Positions 28,991 through 37,946 of a DNA stretch of 64,000 nucleotides are shown here, piece by piece. The notes below the pieces were generated by a model, which ran no database searches, was not told the DNA's origin, and worked only from the letters and a program-made list of their open reading frames with translations. This stretch comes from DASSTY01 sp035760645 (GTDB lineage: Bacteria; Gemmatimonadota; Gemmatimonadetes; Gemmatimonadales; GWC2-71-9), in the NCBI GenBank assembly GCA_035760645.1, contig DASTSO010000023.1:62001-126000 (forward strand), written 5' to 3'. The number at the start of each line of letters is the position of its first letter. Within the stretch, counting starts at the first letter, position 1. The translations under genes were made by a program, and so were the position numbers.

Positions 28991-29784
28991 GAGCCGGCGG
29001 GCGGGCGGAGCGGCGGGACGGCGGGAGCACTCGCCCAGGGGCGGCGCACCCAGAAGTCGAGCGCGGGCAGCTCGGCCCCCTCGCCGAGGTGGAAGCGGAT
29101 GTAGCGCGAGAGGAGCCGCTGGTGCGCCTGCGCGTGGCGCTCGTCGAGGGCGGGGAGCTCGGCGTCCGCGGCGAGGAGCGCGCGCAGATCGGCGCGGGCA
29201 TCGTCCGGCAGCCGGGTGGCGCCGTGGTCGGCGGCGCAGCGCTCGCAGAGTGCCCCGCCCTCTCGCGTGCTGAAGGCGAGAGCGCCCGCGAGGGCGACAG
29301 GGGTCCCGTCGCGCACGCACGCGTCGAGCGACGGGGCGAAGCCGAGTACGCTCACGAGCCGCCAGAGCATGCGGAGCCCGAGCACCTCGACCGCGGCCGG
29401 CGGCGCCACCTCGAGGAGCGCGAGGGCGTGGCGGAAGACGTCGAAGCTCTCGGGGTTGGGTGCGGGCGGCGCGAAGCGCAGCATCACCTCGGCGAGGGCC
29501 GAGGCGGCGGCGTAGCGGTCGAGCTGGGCGGTGAGCCCGACGCGCAGGTGCGTGAGGTCGAACGCCGCCAGGGTGTGAAGCTCGCGATGCTCCTTCACCA
29601 GGAGGTGCGCCTGCCCGTCGCTCAGCACCTGGAGCGAGGCGCCGAAGCGGCTCTTCGGCCGGAGCGCGCCCTTGGCGATCGCGCTCTGCACGCCCAGCTC
29701 GCGCGTGGCGAGCCGGACGATCTTCGACGTCTCGCTGTAGCGCAGCGCCGAGAGCACGATGGCCGGCGTCATGACGAGGGACAT
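28987..29784 (-). CDS. recO: DNA repair protein RecO
   Basis: 265 residues. The N-terminal OB fold (TPAIVLSALRYSETSKIVRLATRELG ... AKGALRPKSRFGASLQ) and the zinc finger CERCAADHG in the C-terminal part match RecO, which loads RecA on SSB-coated gaps with RecR. The cysteine set is reduced, with one CxxC seen. No Shine-Dalgarno sequence; a -10-like TAACTT ends 6 bp before the ATG. It overlaps selB. Confidence 0.93.
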   Translation of the reverse strand: MSLVMTPAIVLSALRYSETSKIVRLATRELGVQSAIAKGALRPKSRFGASLQVLSDGQAHLLVKEHRELHTLAAFDLTHLRVGLTAQLDRYAAASALAEVMLRFAPPAPNPESFDVFRHALALLEVAPPAAVEVLGLRMLWRLVSVLGFAPSLDACVRDGTPVALAGALAFSTREGGALCERCAADHGATRLPDDARADLRALLAADAELPALDERHAQAHQRLLSRYIRFHLGEGAELPALDFWVRRPWASAPAVPPLRPPAGS

Positions 29785-29790
29785 GCCCGC

Positions 29791-29796
29791 AAGTTA
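29791..29796 (-). promoter_or_regulatory. -10-like box directly before recO
   Basis: TAACTT on the minus strand, 6 bp before the recO ATG. A transcript would start at or within a base or two of the start codon. No matching -35 box was found. Confidence 0.35.
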
Positions 29797-29801
29797 ATGC
29801 C

Positions 29802-31814
29802 TCAGTACTGCACCCGCCCCCCGGCGAAGACGGCGCGCCCGCGGCCCGGGAAGCCGGCGATCGGCTCGTAGGCCGCGTCGAAGAGGTTCTCGACGCGCGC
29901 GGTGAGCGTCAGCCCCGGCCGGCCCGGCGTGGCGCGGAAGAGGTCCACGCTGGTCGAGACGTCCACGGTCCGGTAGGCGGCGAGCGTGGCGCGCTTCGCC
30001 TCGAAGGTGACCGGATCGAAGACCACGTCGTCGCGCGAGCCGACCCAGGCGAGCGACCCGCCGACCGAGACGCGGTCGACCGGCTGGTAGCGCAGCGTCA
30101 CCTCGCCGGCATGGGTGGGCCGGCGCAGGAGCCGCTCGCCCACGGTGAAGGACGCGCTGGGCCGGCCCGCGTCGTCGGTCGCCTCGGATTCGAGCCAGGT
30201 GTACGAGGCGCTCGCCGTGAGGAGCCGGGTGACGACCGCCGTGAGTCCGGCCTCGATGCCGCGGGCGCGCGCCGCGGCGCCGTTGTGGTAGTTGGCCGTG
30301 CCGGGCGCCGCCGCGGCGTCGTAATAGACCATGTCGCGGAAGCGCTGGTCGAACCAGGTACCGTAGAGCGTGATGCGCGCGCCGGCGAGCTTCTGCTCGA
30401 GGCCCGCCTCCCAGCTCGTCGTGCGCTCGGGACGGAGCGCCGCATCGCCGACGACGAAGGGTGAGTCGCAGAACTGCTCGCAGAAGGTGGGCGCCTTGAA
30501 CGCCCGGCCGATCGAGCCGCGCAGCCGGGTGCCGGTGCGGAGGCGATACGCCGCGCCCAGGCGGTAGGTCGCGAAGGTGCCGAAGCCGCTGTTGTCGTCG
30601 AGGCGGCCGTTCAGGTTCACGGCGAGCCCCTGCGGCAGGTCGAGCACCGCCTGCACGTAGCCGCCCGCCGTGGTACGGCCGCGGTCGAACGGGGTGTCGG
30701 GCGTGGTGGTGGCGCCATCGCCGAAGTTCGAGGTGCTCTCGCCGGCGGTGCGCTCGGTCTCGCGCTCGAGCTGGGTGCCGGCGGTCAGCGTGAGATACGC
30801 CGTGGGCACCGCGTTGAGGCGCAGGTCGAGGCGGCCGCGCCGGTCGCGCGCATCACGGGTCGAGGCGAAGGCGAACCCGAGCGTGTCGGCCGGCGAGTCG
30901 GGACGGTCGTCGGCGCGACTGTCGCTCTGGAAGGCGCTCGCGCCGAGCCGCAGCTCGAGGCGATCGCCGATCGGCCGGGCGGCCTCGGCGGCGAGGGTGA
31001 CCGCCGTGGTCGCGGTGAACTGGTTCGTGTCGCTGGGCACGCCCGAGCCGTCGGTCGGGAAGTGATAGGTGCCGTCGGTGTAGCGGGTCGAGAGCGAGAG
31101 CTCGGTGGCGCCCGCGAAGGCGCGCAGCGCGCCGCTCAGGACGGTGTTCCGGTAGTCGCTGTTGTAGGCGTAGGTGCCGTCGCTGGCGTAGCGGCTCGCC
31201 GCGGCGGAGTAGGAGACCGCGGACGTGCCGCCCGCGACGCTCGCCCCGCCGTCCACGCTGCCGAAGGTGCCGCCCTCGGCGTGCCCCTCGAGCGCGAGGC
31301 GACCCCGACCTCGACGGGTGAAGATCTGCACCACGCCGGTGATCGCGTCCGAGCCGTAGATCACGCTCGCCGGCCCGCGCACGACCTCGATCCGGTCCAC
31401 GTTGTCGAGCGTGAGATCGGCCCAGTCGAAGGCGCCGCCGGGCTGGTTCACCGGGACGCCGTCCACCAGCACCTTCACGTAGTCGCTCTCGCCGCCGCGC
31501 AGGAAGAGCGAGCTCACCGCGCCGTAGGAGCCGCCCGCCACGACCGCGGCGCCCGGCACCTCCTTCAGCGCATCGGCCACGAAGCGCACGCCGCGCGCCC
31601 GCAGCTCGTCGCCCGCGAGCACGGTGACGGTGGAGGTGATCGCGTTCGGCGCAACGGGGACGTGGGTCGCCGTGACCATGATCTCCGGGAGCCGCACCGT
31701 GTCGCGCACGTCCTGCGCCCGGGCGGTGGCGGGAACGGCGGCACTCGCACCTGCGAGCGCGGCGGTGAACACGCTCGCGAGCGCGGCGGCACGGCGGGAC
31801 GAGGGCTTCGGCAT
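29802..31814 (-). CDS. btuB: TonB-dependent outer-membrane receptor, probable vitamin B12 receptor
   Basis: 670 residues with a signal peptide (ending ATARAQ). A TonB-box-like segment and plug domain (LPEIMVTATHVPVAPNAI; VDRIEVVRGPASVIYGSDAI) are followed by a beta-barrel with many aromatic-capped strands. The end is VFAGGRVQY, with the terminal aromatic expected of outer-membrane proteins. B12 is the likely ligand because the gene ends the riboswitch-led btuFCD operon. ATG at 31814 has AGGAG upstream. Confidence 0.9.
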   Translation of the reverse strand: MPKPSSRRAAALASVFTAALAGASAAVPATARAQDVRDTVRLPEIMVTATHVPVAPNAITSTVTVLAGDELRARGVRFVADALKEVPGAAVVAGGSYGAVSSLFLRGGESDYVKVLVDGVPVNQPGGAFDWADLTLDNVDRIEVVRGPASVIYGSDAITGVVQIFTRRGRGRLALEGHAEGGTFGSVDGGASVAGGTSAVSYSAAASRYASDGTYAYNSDYRNTVLSGALRAFAGATELSLSTRYTDGTYHFPTDGSGVPSDTNQFTATTAVTLAAEAARPIGDRLELRLGASAFQSDSRADDRPDSPADTLGFAFASTRDARDRRGRLDLRLNAVPTAYLTLTAGTQLERETERTAGESTSNFGDGATTTPDTPFDRGRTTAGGYVQAVLDLPQGLAVNLNGRLDDNSGFGTFATYRLGAAYRLRTGTRLRGSIGRAFKAPTFCEQFCDSPFVVGDAALRPERTTSWEAGLEQKLAGARITLYGTWFDQRFRDMVYYDAAAAPGTANYHNGAAARARGIEAGLTAVVTRLLTASASYTWLESEATDDAGRPSASFTVGERLLRRPTHAGEVTLRYQPVDRVSVGGSLAWVGSRDDVVFDPVTFEAKRATLAAYRTVDVSTSVDLFRATPGRPGLTLTARVENLFDAAYEPIAGFPGRGRAVFAGGRVQY

Positions 31815-31849
31815 GCGGTGCTCCTGAGGGGAGACGGATCGGGGGCGGC

Positions 31850-32686
31850 TCACGGCGCCGGCTCCTCGCCCACGCGGAGCGGGACGACCTGCGGCGCGCC
31901 GTCGCACCAGGTGGTCACGGCGACCGGCCACTGGAACACCTGGCTCAGGATGCCGCGGTCGAAGACCAGCGCCGGCTCGCCGTCGGCGACGACACGGCCC
32001 GCGCTCATGAGGACGACGCGGTCGGCGTAGCGCGCCGCGAGGTTGAGCTGATGGGTGACGACGAGGGCCGCGAGCCCCGCCGTGGCGAGCCGGCGGAAGA
32101 GCTCGAAGAGCTCCATCTCGTGCCGCACGTCGAGCGCCGCGGTGGGTTCGTCGAGGACGAGGGCGCGCGGCTCCTGCGCCAGCGCGCGCGCGACGCGCAC
32201 CCGCTGCCACTCGCCGCCCGAGAGGGTGTCGATGCGGCGGTCGCGGAACTGCCAGACGTCGCAGCGCTCGAGCGCGGCCCGCACCGCCGCGCGGTCGGCC
32301 GCCGTCTCGGCGGCGAAGGCGCCGAGGTGCGGGTAGCGGCCCAGCATGACGGACTCGTGCACCCGGAGCGGCAGGAACGTCTCCTCGCGCTGGGTCACGA
32401 CGCCCACGGTGCGCGCGAGCGCGGGGCGCGCCCACTCGCGCACGTCGCGGCCCTGGACGAGCGCGCGGCCCGCCTCGAGCGGCGCCACGCCGAGGAGCGC
32501 GCGCACGAGCGTGGTCTTCCCGCTGCCGTTCGGGCCGACGACCGCGACGAGCTCGCCGGCGCGCACGCCGCACGAAGCCCGGTCCACCGCGAGCGCGCCC
32601 GTGCCCGGATAGCGGACGCTCACCGCGTTCGCCTCGAGGATCCTGGGTTCCGAGCCCCGCGCGCCCGTGCCCGGCATGCCGCTCAT
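31850..32686 (-). CDS. btuD: ABC transporter ATP-binding protein for cobalamin
   Basis: 278 residues. Walker A GPNGSGKTTL near residue 50, signature LSGGEWQRVRVARAL, Walker B ALVLDEPTAALD and switch VVTHQL are all intact. It belongs to the FecE/BtuD group that powers iron-siderophore or B12 import. The partners btuC and btuF precede it with 4-nt overlaps. Confidence 0.93.
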   Translation of the reverse strand: MSGMPGTGARGSEPRILEANAVSVRYPGTGALAVDRASCGVRAGELVAVVGPNGSGKTTLVRALLGVAPLEAGRALVQGRDVREWARPALARTVGVVTQREETFLPLRVHESVMLGRYPHLGAFAAETAADRAAVRAALERCDVWQFRDRRIDTLSGGEWQRVRVARALAQEPRALVLDEPTAALDVRHEMELFELFRRLATAGLAALVVTHQLNLAARYADRVVLMSAGRVVADGEPALVFDRGILSQVFQWPVAVTTWCDGAPQVVPLRVGEEPAP

Positions 32687-33657
32687 GCGAGACTCCGCCG
32701 CAGCAGGAGCGCGAAGAGCGGCACGCCGACGAGCGCCGTCACGACGCCCACCGGCAGCTCGAGCGGCCGCACCACGGCCCGCCCCACGGCATCGGCGAGG
32801 ACGAGGAAGACGCCGCCCAGCAGGAACACCAGCGGCAGCAGCCCGCGATGGAGCGGCGTCCAGAGCCGGCGCACCGCATGCGGCACGACGAGCCCGACGA
32901 AGCCGACGATGCCGCTCACGGCGACCGCCGCGGCGGTCAGGAGTGTCACCGCGACGAGCACGACGCGCTTCTCCCGCTCGACATCGGCGCCGAGGTGGCG
33001 GGCGGTCTCCTCGCCCAGGGCGAGGAGGTCGAGCGCGCGGCTGCTCGCCACGAGGAGCACGACGGGGACGAGCGCGTAGGCGGCGAAGACGCCGACGGCG
33101 GTCCACGATGCGCCGCCGAAGCCGCCGAGGAGCCAGAAGTAGGCGCTCCGCAGCTCGGCCGTGTCGCTGAGCGAGATGACGGCGGTCATCACCGCCGCGG
33201 CGAACGACCCGACGACCACCCCGGCGAGGAGCAGCACGCTCGGATCGAGCCGCCGGCCCGCCACCACGCTGAGGCGGTACACGAGCGCCATGGCGCCGAG
33301 CGCGCCGGCGAAGGCCGCCGCCGGCACGCCCCACGGCCCGCCCACGCCCGCCGCGATCGCGAGGACGGCGCCGAGGCCCGCGCCGCCCGAGAGGCCCACG
33401 AGGTAGGGATCGGCGAGCGGATTCCGCACGAGCGCCTGGAGCGCCGCGCCCGCGAGCCCGAGGCTCCCGCCCACGAGGAAGGCGAGGCAGACGCGCGGCA
33501 GCCGGAGCTCGCGTACGATCATCGCCGACGGCGCATCGGCCGAGCGGAGCGCGGCCCACACCTCGGCCGGCGCGAGCGGCACCGCGCCGACCGCGACGCC
33601 GACGAGGAGCGCGAGCGGCACCGCCACCAGCATGACCACGAGCGCCGAGCGGCTCAT
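32683..33657 (-). CDS. btuC: ABC transporter permease for cobalamin (FecCD family)
   Basis: 324 residues, about ten membrane helices. Hallmarks: LRLPRVCLAFLVGGSLGLAGAALQALVRNPLADPYLVGLS near the N-terminus, ALGEETARHLG (coupling to the ATPase) and GIVGFVGLVVPHAVRR. It overlaps btuF and btuD by 4 nt each. Confidence 0.94.
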   Translation of the reverse strand: MSRSALVVMLVAVPLALLVGVAVGAVPLAPAEVWAALRSADAPSAMIVRELRLPRVCLAFLVGGSLGLAGAALQALVRNPLADPYLVGLSGGAGLGAVLAIAAGVGGPWGVPAAAFAGALGAMALVYRLSVVAGRRLDPSVLLLAGVVVGSFAAAVMTAVISLSDTAELRSAYFWLLGGFGGASWTAVGVFAAYALVPVVLLVASSRALDLLALGEETARHLGADVEREKRVVLVAVTLLTAAAVAVSGIVGFVGLVVPHAVRRLWTPLHRGLLPLVFLLGGVFLVLADAVGRAVVRPLELPVGVVTALVGVPLFALLLRRSLA

Positions 33658-34679
33658 CGCGCCGCGTGCTCCACCACCGACGCCGTCGCTGCTGCCGTCG
33701 CTGCCGCGCGGGCGGCGGTCCGGGCGGGGGTCCGGGCAAGCGCCTCGCGCATCCGCGCGCGCAGCTCGCGGATCGCCTGCGGAGTGCGGGGGCCCGGGCG
33801 ATTGAACTCGGAGCCCGGAATGCGCACGAAGCGGCGCTCGCGCACGGCCGGGATGCCCTGCCAGGCCGGGAGCGTGGCGATGCGGGGGATGTCGGCGCCG
33901 CCGGTGAGGACGAGGTCGGGGTTCCGCGTCGCCACCGCCTCGACGCTGATCTCCGCCGACGAGCCGCGCAGATCGGCGAAGACGTTGCGGCCGCCGGCGC
34001 GCTCCATCAGCTCGCTCAGGAAGCTGCCCGCGCCCACGGTCATCGGCGGCTGGTCCCAGACGAGGAGGAACACGGAGGGCCGCCGCGCGGCCGGCAGCGT
34101 GTCGGGCCCGGTCGCGGCGCGAAGCGAGTCGGCGAAGGCGGCGACGAGCGAATCGGCCGCGGCGGCCCGGCCGGTGAGGGTGCCGAAGACGCGGGCCAGC
34201 CGCGCGACGTCCTCGATGCGGTCGGTGCGCGCGAGGAAGGCCGGCACGCCGAGCGCGCGCAGCCGGCGCGCCGCGGCGACGTTCTGCCCCGAGGCGTAGA
34301 GGAGGACGAGGTCGGGTCGGCGCGCGAGGATCGCCTCGAGGCTCGGATTGATCCCGTCGCCCACGTCGGCGACGGCGGTGGCGGCCGCCGGGTAGTCGCA
34401 CCAGTGGGAGCGGCCGACGACGCGCGGCCCGGCGCCCAGCGCGAAGAGGAGCTCGGTCGAGGCGGGGATCAGCGAGACGAGGCGCGTGGCGGGCTGCGCG
34501 AGCGCGACGGTGTCGCCCATGTCGTCCACGACGCGGATGGGAGCCGCGACGCTGCGCCCGCTGCGGGCGGGCTCCGCGCGGCAGGCGCCGAGCGCGACGG
34601 CGGCCACCGCGACGGCGGCCACCGCGATGCGGAGCGCGGCGGCGCGGAAGTGGCGGGGACGTCCGAGGGTGGGAAACAC
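33654..34679 (-). CDS. btuF: Cobalamin-binding periplasmic lipoprotein
   Basis: About 341 residues from a GTG at 34679. A lipoprotein signal with lipobox ALGAC precedes a helical-backbone binding protein: TRLVSLIPASTELLFALGAG, VGRSHWCDYP, GINPSLEAILARRPDLVLLY and VVGDG-type strands. The SHWCDYP stretch is typical of B12-binding BtuF-like proteins. An Ala-rich tail (ARTAARAAATAAATASVV) is unusual. The GTG start is the best candidate between the riboswitch and the lipobox. Confidence 0.9.
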   Translation of the reverse strand: MFPTLGRPRHFRAAALRIAVAAVAVAAVALGACRAEPARSGRSVAAPIRVVDDMGDTVALAQPATRLVSLIPASTELLFALGAGPRVVGRSHWCDYPAAATAVADVGDGINPSLEAILARRPDLVLLYASGQNVAAARRLRALGVPAFLARTDRIEDVARLARVFGTLTGRAAAADSLVAAFADSLRAATGPDTLPAARRPSVFLLVWDQPPMTVGAGSFLSELMERAGGRNVFADLRGSSAEISVEAVATRNPDLVLTGGADIPRIATLPAWQGIPAVRERRFVRIPGSEFNRPGPRTPQAIRELRARMREALARTPARTAARAAATAAATASVVEHAAR

Positions 34680-34743
34680 GAACCGCCCATTCCCAGGGCA
34701 CGGGAACGGGCGGGATGCGGACGAGCGGAAGCGTCGTCGCTCA

Positions 34744-34781
34744 CGCCACCGCTCCCTCCCCCGAGGGTGTGTCTGGTGGCG
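34744..34781 (-). terminator. Hairpin between B12 aptamer and btuF (putative expression platform)
   Basis: A 7-bp outer stem (CGCCACC/GGTGGCG) encloses an inner CCCTC/GAGGG stem. It begins where aptamer stem P1 ends and shares its last base. It lies 65 nt before the btuF start and lacks a U tract. It may be the part of the riboswitch that switches folding, or a pause or Rho-linked site. Confidence 0.5.
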
Positions 34782-34936
34782 CGAACGGAGAGGTCTCCTG
34801 GCTTCGGGCGGCTCCGTCCGCCTTCCCGGACGCTGGGCGTCCAGTGGCATCGTGGTACGGAGCGGGATCCTGCAGTGCCCGTCACAGTGGCGGGGCCGCG
34901 CCGGTCTCTCACCGGCTTCCGAGCGTCCCCGTTCGC
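34781..34936 (-). ncRNA. Cobalamin riboswitch aptamer
   Basis: On the minus strand stem P1 forms between GCGAACGG (34929-34936) and CCGTTCGC (34781-34788). Inside are GGAAGCCGGTGAGAGACCGG, GCGGCCCCGCCACTGTGA and the B12 box AGCCAGGAGACC, all in the standard order. B12 binding is expected to shut off the btuFCD-btuB operon downstream. Confidence 0.96.
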
Positions 34937-34957
34937 ATGTCGATTGTCGACGCGGCA

Positions 34958-34986
34958 AACCTAGGGGCGGCGCGAGCCTCCCGCAA
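34958..34986 (-). promoter_or_regulatory. Promoter of the B12 uptake operon
   Basis: TTGCGG (34981-34986), 17 bp spacer, TAGGTT (34958-34963). It would start transcription about 15 nt before riboswitch stem P1. The -10 overlaps the stop codon of the upstream gene. The same TAGGTTTGCCG context is seen at the metK promoter. Confidence 0.5.
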
Positions 34987-36184
34987 GGGCGGCCTGCAGC
35001 CGGGCCTTGAGCCGCGCGCGCTCGGTCTCGTAGCGCGCCCACTCCTCCGCGGCGACCTCGCCCTCCTGGCCGCGATAGCGCGCGTCGAGCGCCGCGAGCG
35101 CGTCGAGCAGCGAGCCGGCGTCGGCCTCCGCGGGCGGAACCAGCGCCGGTGCCGGCGCGACGCCGGCCGGCGCGCCCTCCCCTTCCCGCCGGCGTCGCGC
35201 CAGGAACCACGCGCCGAAGGCGAGGAGCGTGGCGAAGCCCGTGACGAGCGCCGCGAGCGTCCACGCCGGCGCCCGCCGCGCGCTCGGCAGCGTGAGGCGG
35301 AGCGTCGCGCCCGCGGCGAGCTTCCCGGTCCAGCGGCGGAAGGTGCGGCCCTCGATGACGGCCGTGTCGGCCCGCGCGAGGCCCGGCGCCTCGGCCGTCG
35401 CCGCCGGCTCCTCGAGCAGGAGGTTGAGCATGTCCACCGGTCCCGGCATCGGCACGGTGACCGTGGCGGCGTCGGAGGGGAGCGCGTAGAACATGACGAG
35501 CTGCCGCTCGCCGGGCGGCAGCGGCGCGAGGAGCTGCGCCACGTCGCCCTCGCGGACGAGCGCGGCGGGGCCGACGTCGCTCTGGCCGACCTCGAAGCCG
35601 ATCGCGCCGGGCGGCAGCGGCATGGACCAGGTGGGCTGCGTGGAATCGCTCGCGACGCGGGTGTCGGGGCCCGGGTTGCGCAGGACGACCAGGTCGACGA
35701 CGCGGCGGGTACCGTCCGAGGCGGGCTTGTCCACGACGAGATGGCGCGCCTCCACCTCGAGGCGCTGGCGCGCGCTCGTGTCGCTCACCTCGAGCGAGAG
35801 CCCGGTGTCGGGCTTCTCGGGGTTGGTGTGCACCGGCTCCGAGAAGTACTCGATCCCCGCGTAATGCGCGCTCAGCAGGTAGACGGCGGTGGTATCGGGG
35901 ACGAAGCGGAAGTCGAAGCGCCCGCGCGCGTCGGTGACCATCGAGTCGACCGGCCCCTGCCGCACCCGCCCGACCCGGTGCAGCGTGACGCGCACGCCCG
36001 GGACGGGAATGGTGTCCTGCCGCACCACCGCGCCCTCGGCGCGGGCGCGGGCCTGGGCGTGGAGGGGAGCGGCGGCGAGGAGGAGGAGGAGCGCCGCCGC
36101 GCAGCGGGTGGGACGGCTACGGATGGAACTTCCCGAAGTCCTGCGGGTCCATCTTCTCCAGGTACTGCTTGAGCTTGTCGGCAT
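34961..36184 (-). CDS. Carboxypeptidase-regulatory-like membrane protein, function unknown
   Basis: Up to 407 residues. A signal segment (AAALLLLLAAAPLHAQA) is followed by a transthyretin-like beta-sandwich (VPGVRVTLHRVGR ... DARGRFDFRFV), further beta-rich sequence, one membrane helix (WTLAALVTGFATLLAFGAWFLA) and a helical cytoplasmic tail (LLDALAALDARYRGQEGEV). The start is uncertain: the first in-frame ATG (36184) lies 68 nt inside the bfn gene, and no GTG or TTG occurs between it and the signal. It may be translationally coupled to bfn. Confidence 0.75.
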   Translation of the reverse strand: MPTSSSSTWRRWTRRTSGSSIRSRPTRCAAALLLLLAAAPLHAQARARAEGAVVRQDTIPVPGVRVTLHRVGRVRQGPVDSMVTDARGRFDFRFVPDTTAVYLLSAHYAGIEYFSEPVHTNPEKPDTGLSLEVSDTSARQRLEVEARHLVVDKPASDGTRRVVDLVVLRNPGPDTRVASDSTQPTWSMPLPPGAIGFEVGQSDVGPAALVREGDVAQLLAPLPPGERQLVMFYALPSDAATVTVPMPGPVDMLNLLLEEPAATAEAPGLARADTAVIEGRTFRRWTGKLAAGATLRLTLPSARRAPAWTLAALVTGFATLLAFGAWFLARRRREGEGAPAGVAPAPALVPPAEADAGSLLDALAALDARYRGQEGEVAAEEWARYETERARLKARLQAALAGGSRRP

Positions 36185-36617
36185 CGAGATGGTTCGTCGG
36201 CTCCGGGTCCTGCGGCTCCTCGACCTCGACGCCGCTCTGGTCGAGCAGCTCGTCGCTGGTGAAGATGGGCGCCGAGAGCCGCAGGGCGAGGGCGATGCTA
36301 TCCGAGGGCCGCGCGTCGACCTGGAAGACGTGGTCCTCCCGGCGGATCAGGAGCTCGGCGAAGTAGGTGTTCTCCTTCACCGCGCTGATGATCACGCGCC
36401 GCAGGTCGCCGCCCAGGCCGAGGATGATCGTCTTCAGCAGGTCGTGCGTGAGCGGCCGCGACGCCTTGATGCCCTGCATCTCCATCGCGATCGCGCTCGC
36501 CTCGGCCGGGCCGATCCAGATCGGGAGCACGCGCGTGCCGCCCTTCTCCTTGAGAATGACGACCGGCGTGTTGGTGGTCCGGTCCAGACCGAGATTGGCG
36601 ACCACGACTTCGATCAT
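36117..36617 (-). CDS. Bifunctional nuclease family protein (BFN, DUF151)
   Basis: 166 residues with the DUF151 core: PVVILKEKGGTRVLPIWIGPAEASAIAMEMQG, RPLTHDLLKTIILGLGG and RPSDSIALALRLSAPIF. Family members in plants and mycobacteria have been reported as nucleases; the role in most bacteria is unclear. It follows metK's upstream promoter unit in the same direction, 15 bp after the metK stop. Confidence 0.9.
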   Translation of the reverse strand: MIEVVVANLGLDRTTNTPVVILKEKGGTRVLPIWIGPAEASAIAMEMQGIKASRPLTHDLLKTIILGLGGDLRRVIISAVKENTYFAELLIRREDHVFQVDARPSDSIALALRLSAPIFTSDELLDQSGVEVEEPQDPEPTNHLDADKLKQYLEKMDPQDFGKFHP

Positions 36618-36632
36618 ACGACGGCCGGACGG

Positions 36633-37862
36633 CTACCGCGCGGCGCTCAGCAGGTCCTTGACGCGGTCCGTCCGCTCCCAGGTGAAGAAGTTGTGCTTGC
36701 GGCCCTTCTCGCCGAAGCGGGCGCTGAAGGGCTTGCGGCCGAAGTGGCCGTAGGCGGCGGTCGGGCCGTAGATCGGGTGCCGCAGCTCGAGCGCCTCGAT
36801 GATGCCCCGCGGCGTGAGGTCGAAGACCTCCTGCACGATCTGCTCGAGCCGCCGGTCCGGGAGCGCGCCGGTGCCGAAGGTGTCGATGTGGATCGAGACC
36901 GGCTGCGCGACGCCGATGGCGTAGGCCACCTGCACCTCGCAGCGCCTGGCGAGCTTCGCGGCGACGATGTTCTTCGCGACCCAGCGGGTGGCGTAGGCGG
37001 CCGAGCGGTCCACCTTCGAGGGGTCCTTGCCGCTGAAGGCGCCGCCGCCGTGGCGCGCCATGCCGCCGTAGGTGTCCACGATGATCTTGCGGCCGGTGAG
37101 CCCCGCGTCGCCGTGCGGGCCGCCGATGACGAAGCGCCCGGTGGGATTGATGAGGAACTTCACCCCGCGCCCCTCGAGGCCGTGCGCCGCGAGCACCGGC
37201 TTGATGACCTCCTCGATCACCGTCTCCTTGATCGTCGACTGCTTGAGCTCGCGGTTCCCCACGCGCTCGGCGTGCTGCGTCGAGACGACCACGGTGCGCA
37301 CACCTACCGGCCGGTCGCCCTCGTACTCGACCGAGACCTGGCTCTTGCCGTCGGGGCGCAGCCACTCGATCGGCCCCAGCCCGTCGAGCCCCTTGCGCGC
37401 CGCGGCGAGCCGCTCGCTGATGCGATGCGCCAGGATGATCGGCGTCGGCATCCGCTCCTCGGTCTCGTCCGTGGCGTAGCCGAACATCATGCCCTGGTCG
37501 CCGGCGCCCTGCTCCTTCTGCCGCGAGCTGTCCACGCCCATCGCGATGTCGGGCGACTGGCGGTCGATCGACGTCAGCACCGCGCAGGTGCGGCCGTCGA
37601 AGCCGAAGGCGGCGTCGGTGTAGCCGATGCCGGTGACCGTGTCGCGCACGAGATCGGGAATGTGCACGTAGGTGTCCGTGGTGATCTCGCCGGCCACCAC
37701 CGCCATCCCCGTCGTCACGAGCGTCTCGCACGCGACGCGTCCGCGCGGATCGTCCGCCAGGATGGCGTCGAGGACGGCGTCGGAGATCTGGTCGGCCACC
37801 TTGTCGGGGTGGCCCTCGGTGACGGACTCGGAGGTGAAGACGTGCCGGTGGGTCGCGGCCAT
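36633..37862 (-). CDS. metK: S-adenosylmethionine synthetase
   Basis: 409 residues, slightly longer than usual (~385-400). The N-terminus FTSESVTEGHPDKVADQISD, the central GAGDQGMMFGYA, and the P-loop-like GGGAFSGKDPSKVDRSAAY are all conserved. It makes SAM from methionine and ATP. The ATG at 37862 is the family start; AGGGTGG lies upstream. Leader of about 78 nt, with no SAM riboswitch pattern recognised. Confidence 0.97.
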   Translation of the reverse strand: MAATHRHVFTSESVTEGHPDKVADQISDAVLDAILADDPRGRVACETLVTTGMAVVAGEITTDTYVHIPDLVRDTVTGIGYTDAAFGFDGRTCAVLTSIDRQSPDIAMGVDSSRQKEQGAGDQGMMFGYATDETEERMPTPIILAHRISERLAAARKGLDGLGPIEWLRPDGKSQVSVEYEGDRPVGVRTVVVSTQHAERVGNRELKQSTIKETVIEEVIKPVLAAHGLEGRGVKFLINPTGRFVIGGPHGDAGLTGRKIIVDTYGGMARHGGGAFSGKDPSKVDRSAAYATRWVAKNIVAAKLARRCEVQVAYAIGVAQPVSIHIDTFGTGALPDRRLEQIVQEVFDLTPRGIIEALELRHPIYGPTAAYGHFGRKPFSARFGEKGRKHNFFTWERTDRVKDLLSAAR

Positions 37863-37946
37863 GTGTGGGATTCCACCCTGGAGAGAGTTGAACGGGACGC
37901 GAAACGACGCGGAAACGGAGTGTCGCACTGTCGACGTCAGCCGGCA

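Noticed and set aside
29005..29030. Third copy of the GGCGGGACGGCGGGA element at the end of recO
   Set aside because: Only the outer tract is similar; the inner CGAGCCTCCG arms are missing and the stretch encodes the recO C-terminus.
37863..37946. SAM riboswitch upstream of metK
   Set aside because: The leader is short and lacks the conserved SAM-I, SAM-II or SAM-IV core patterns.
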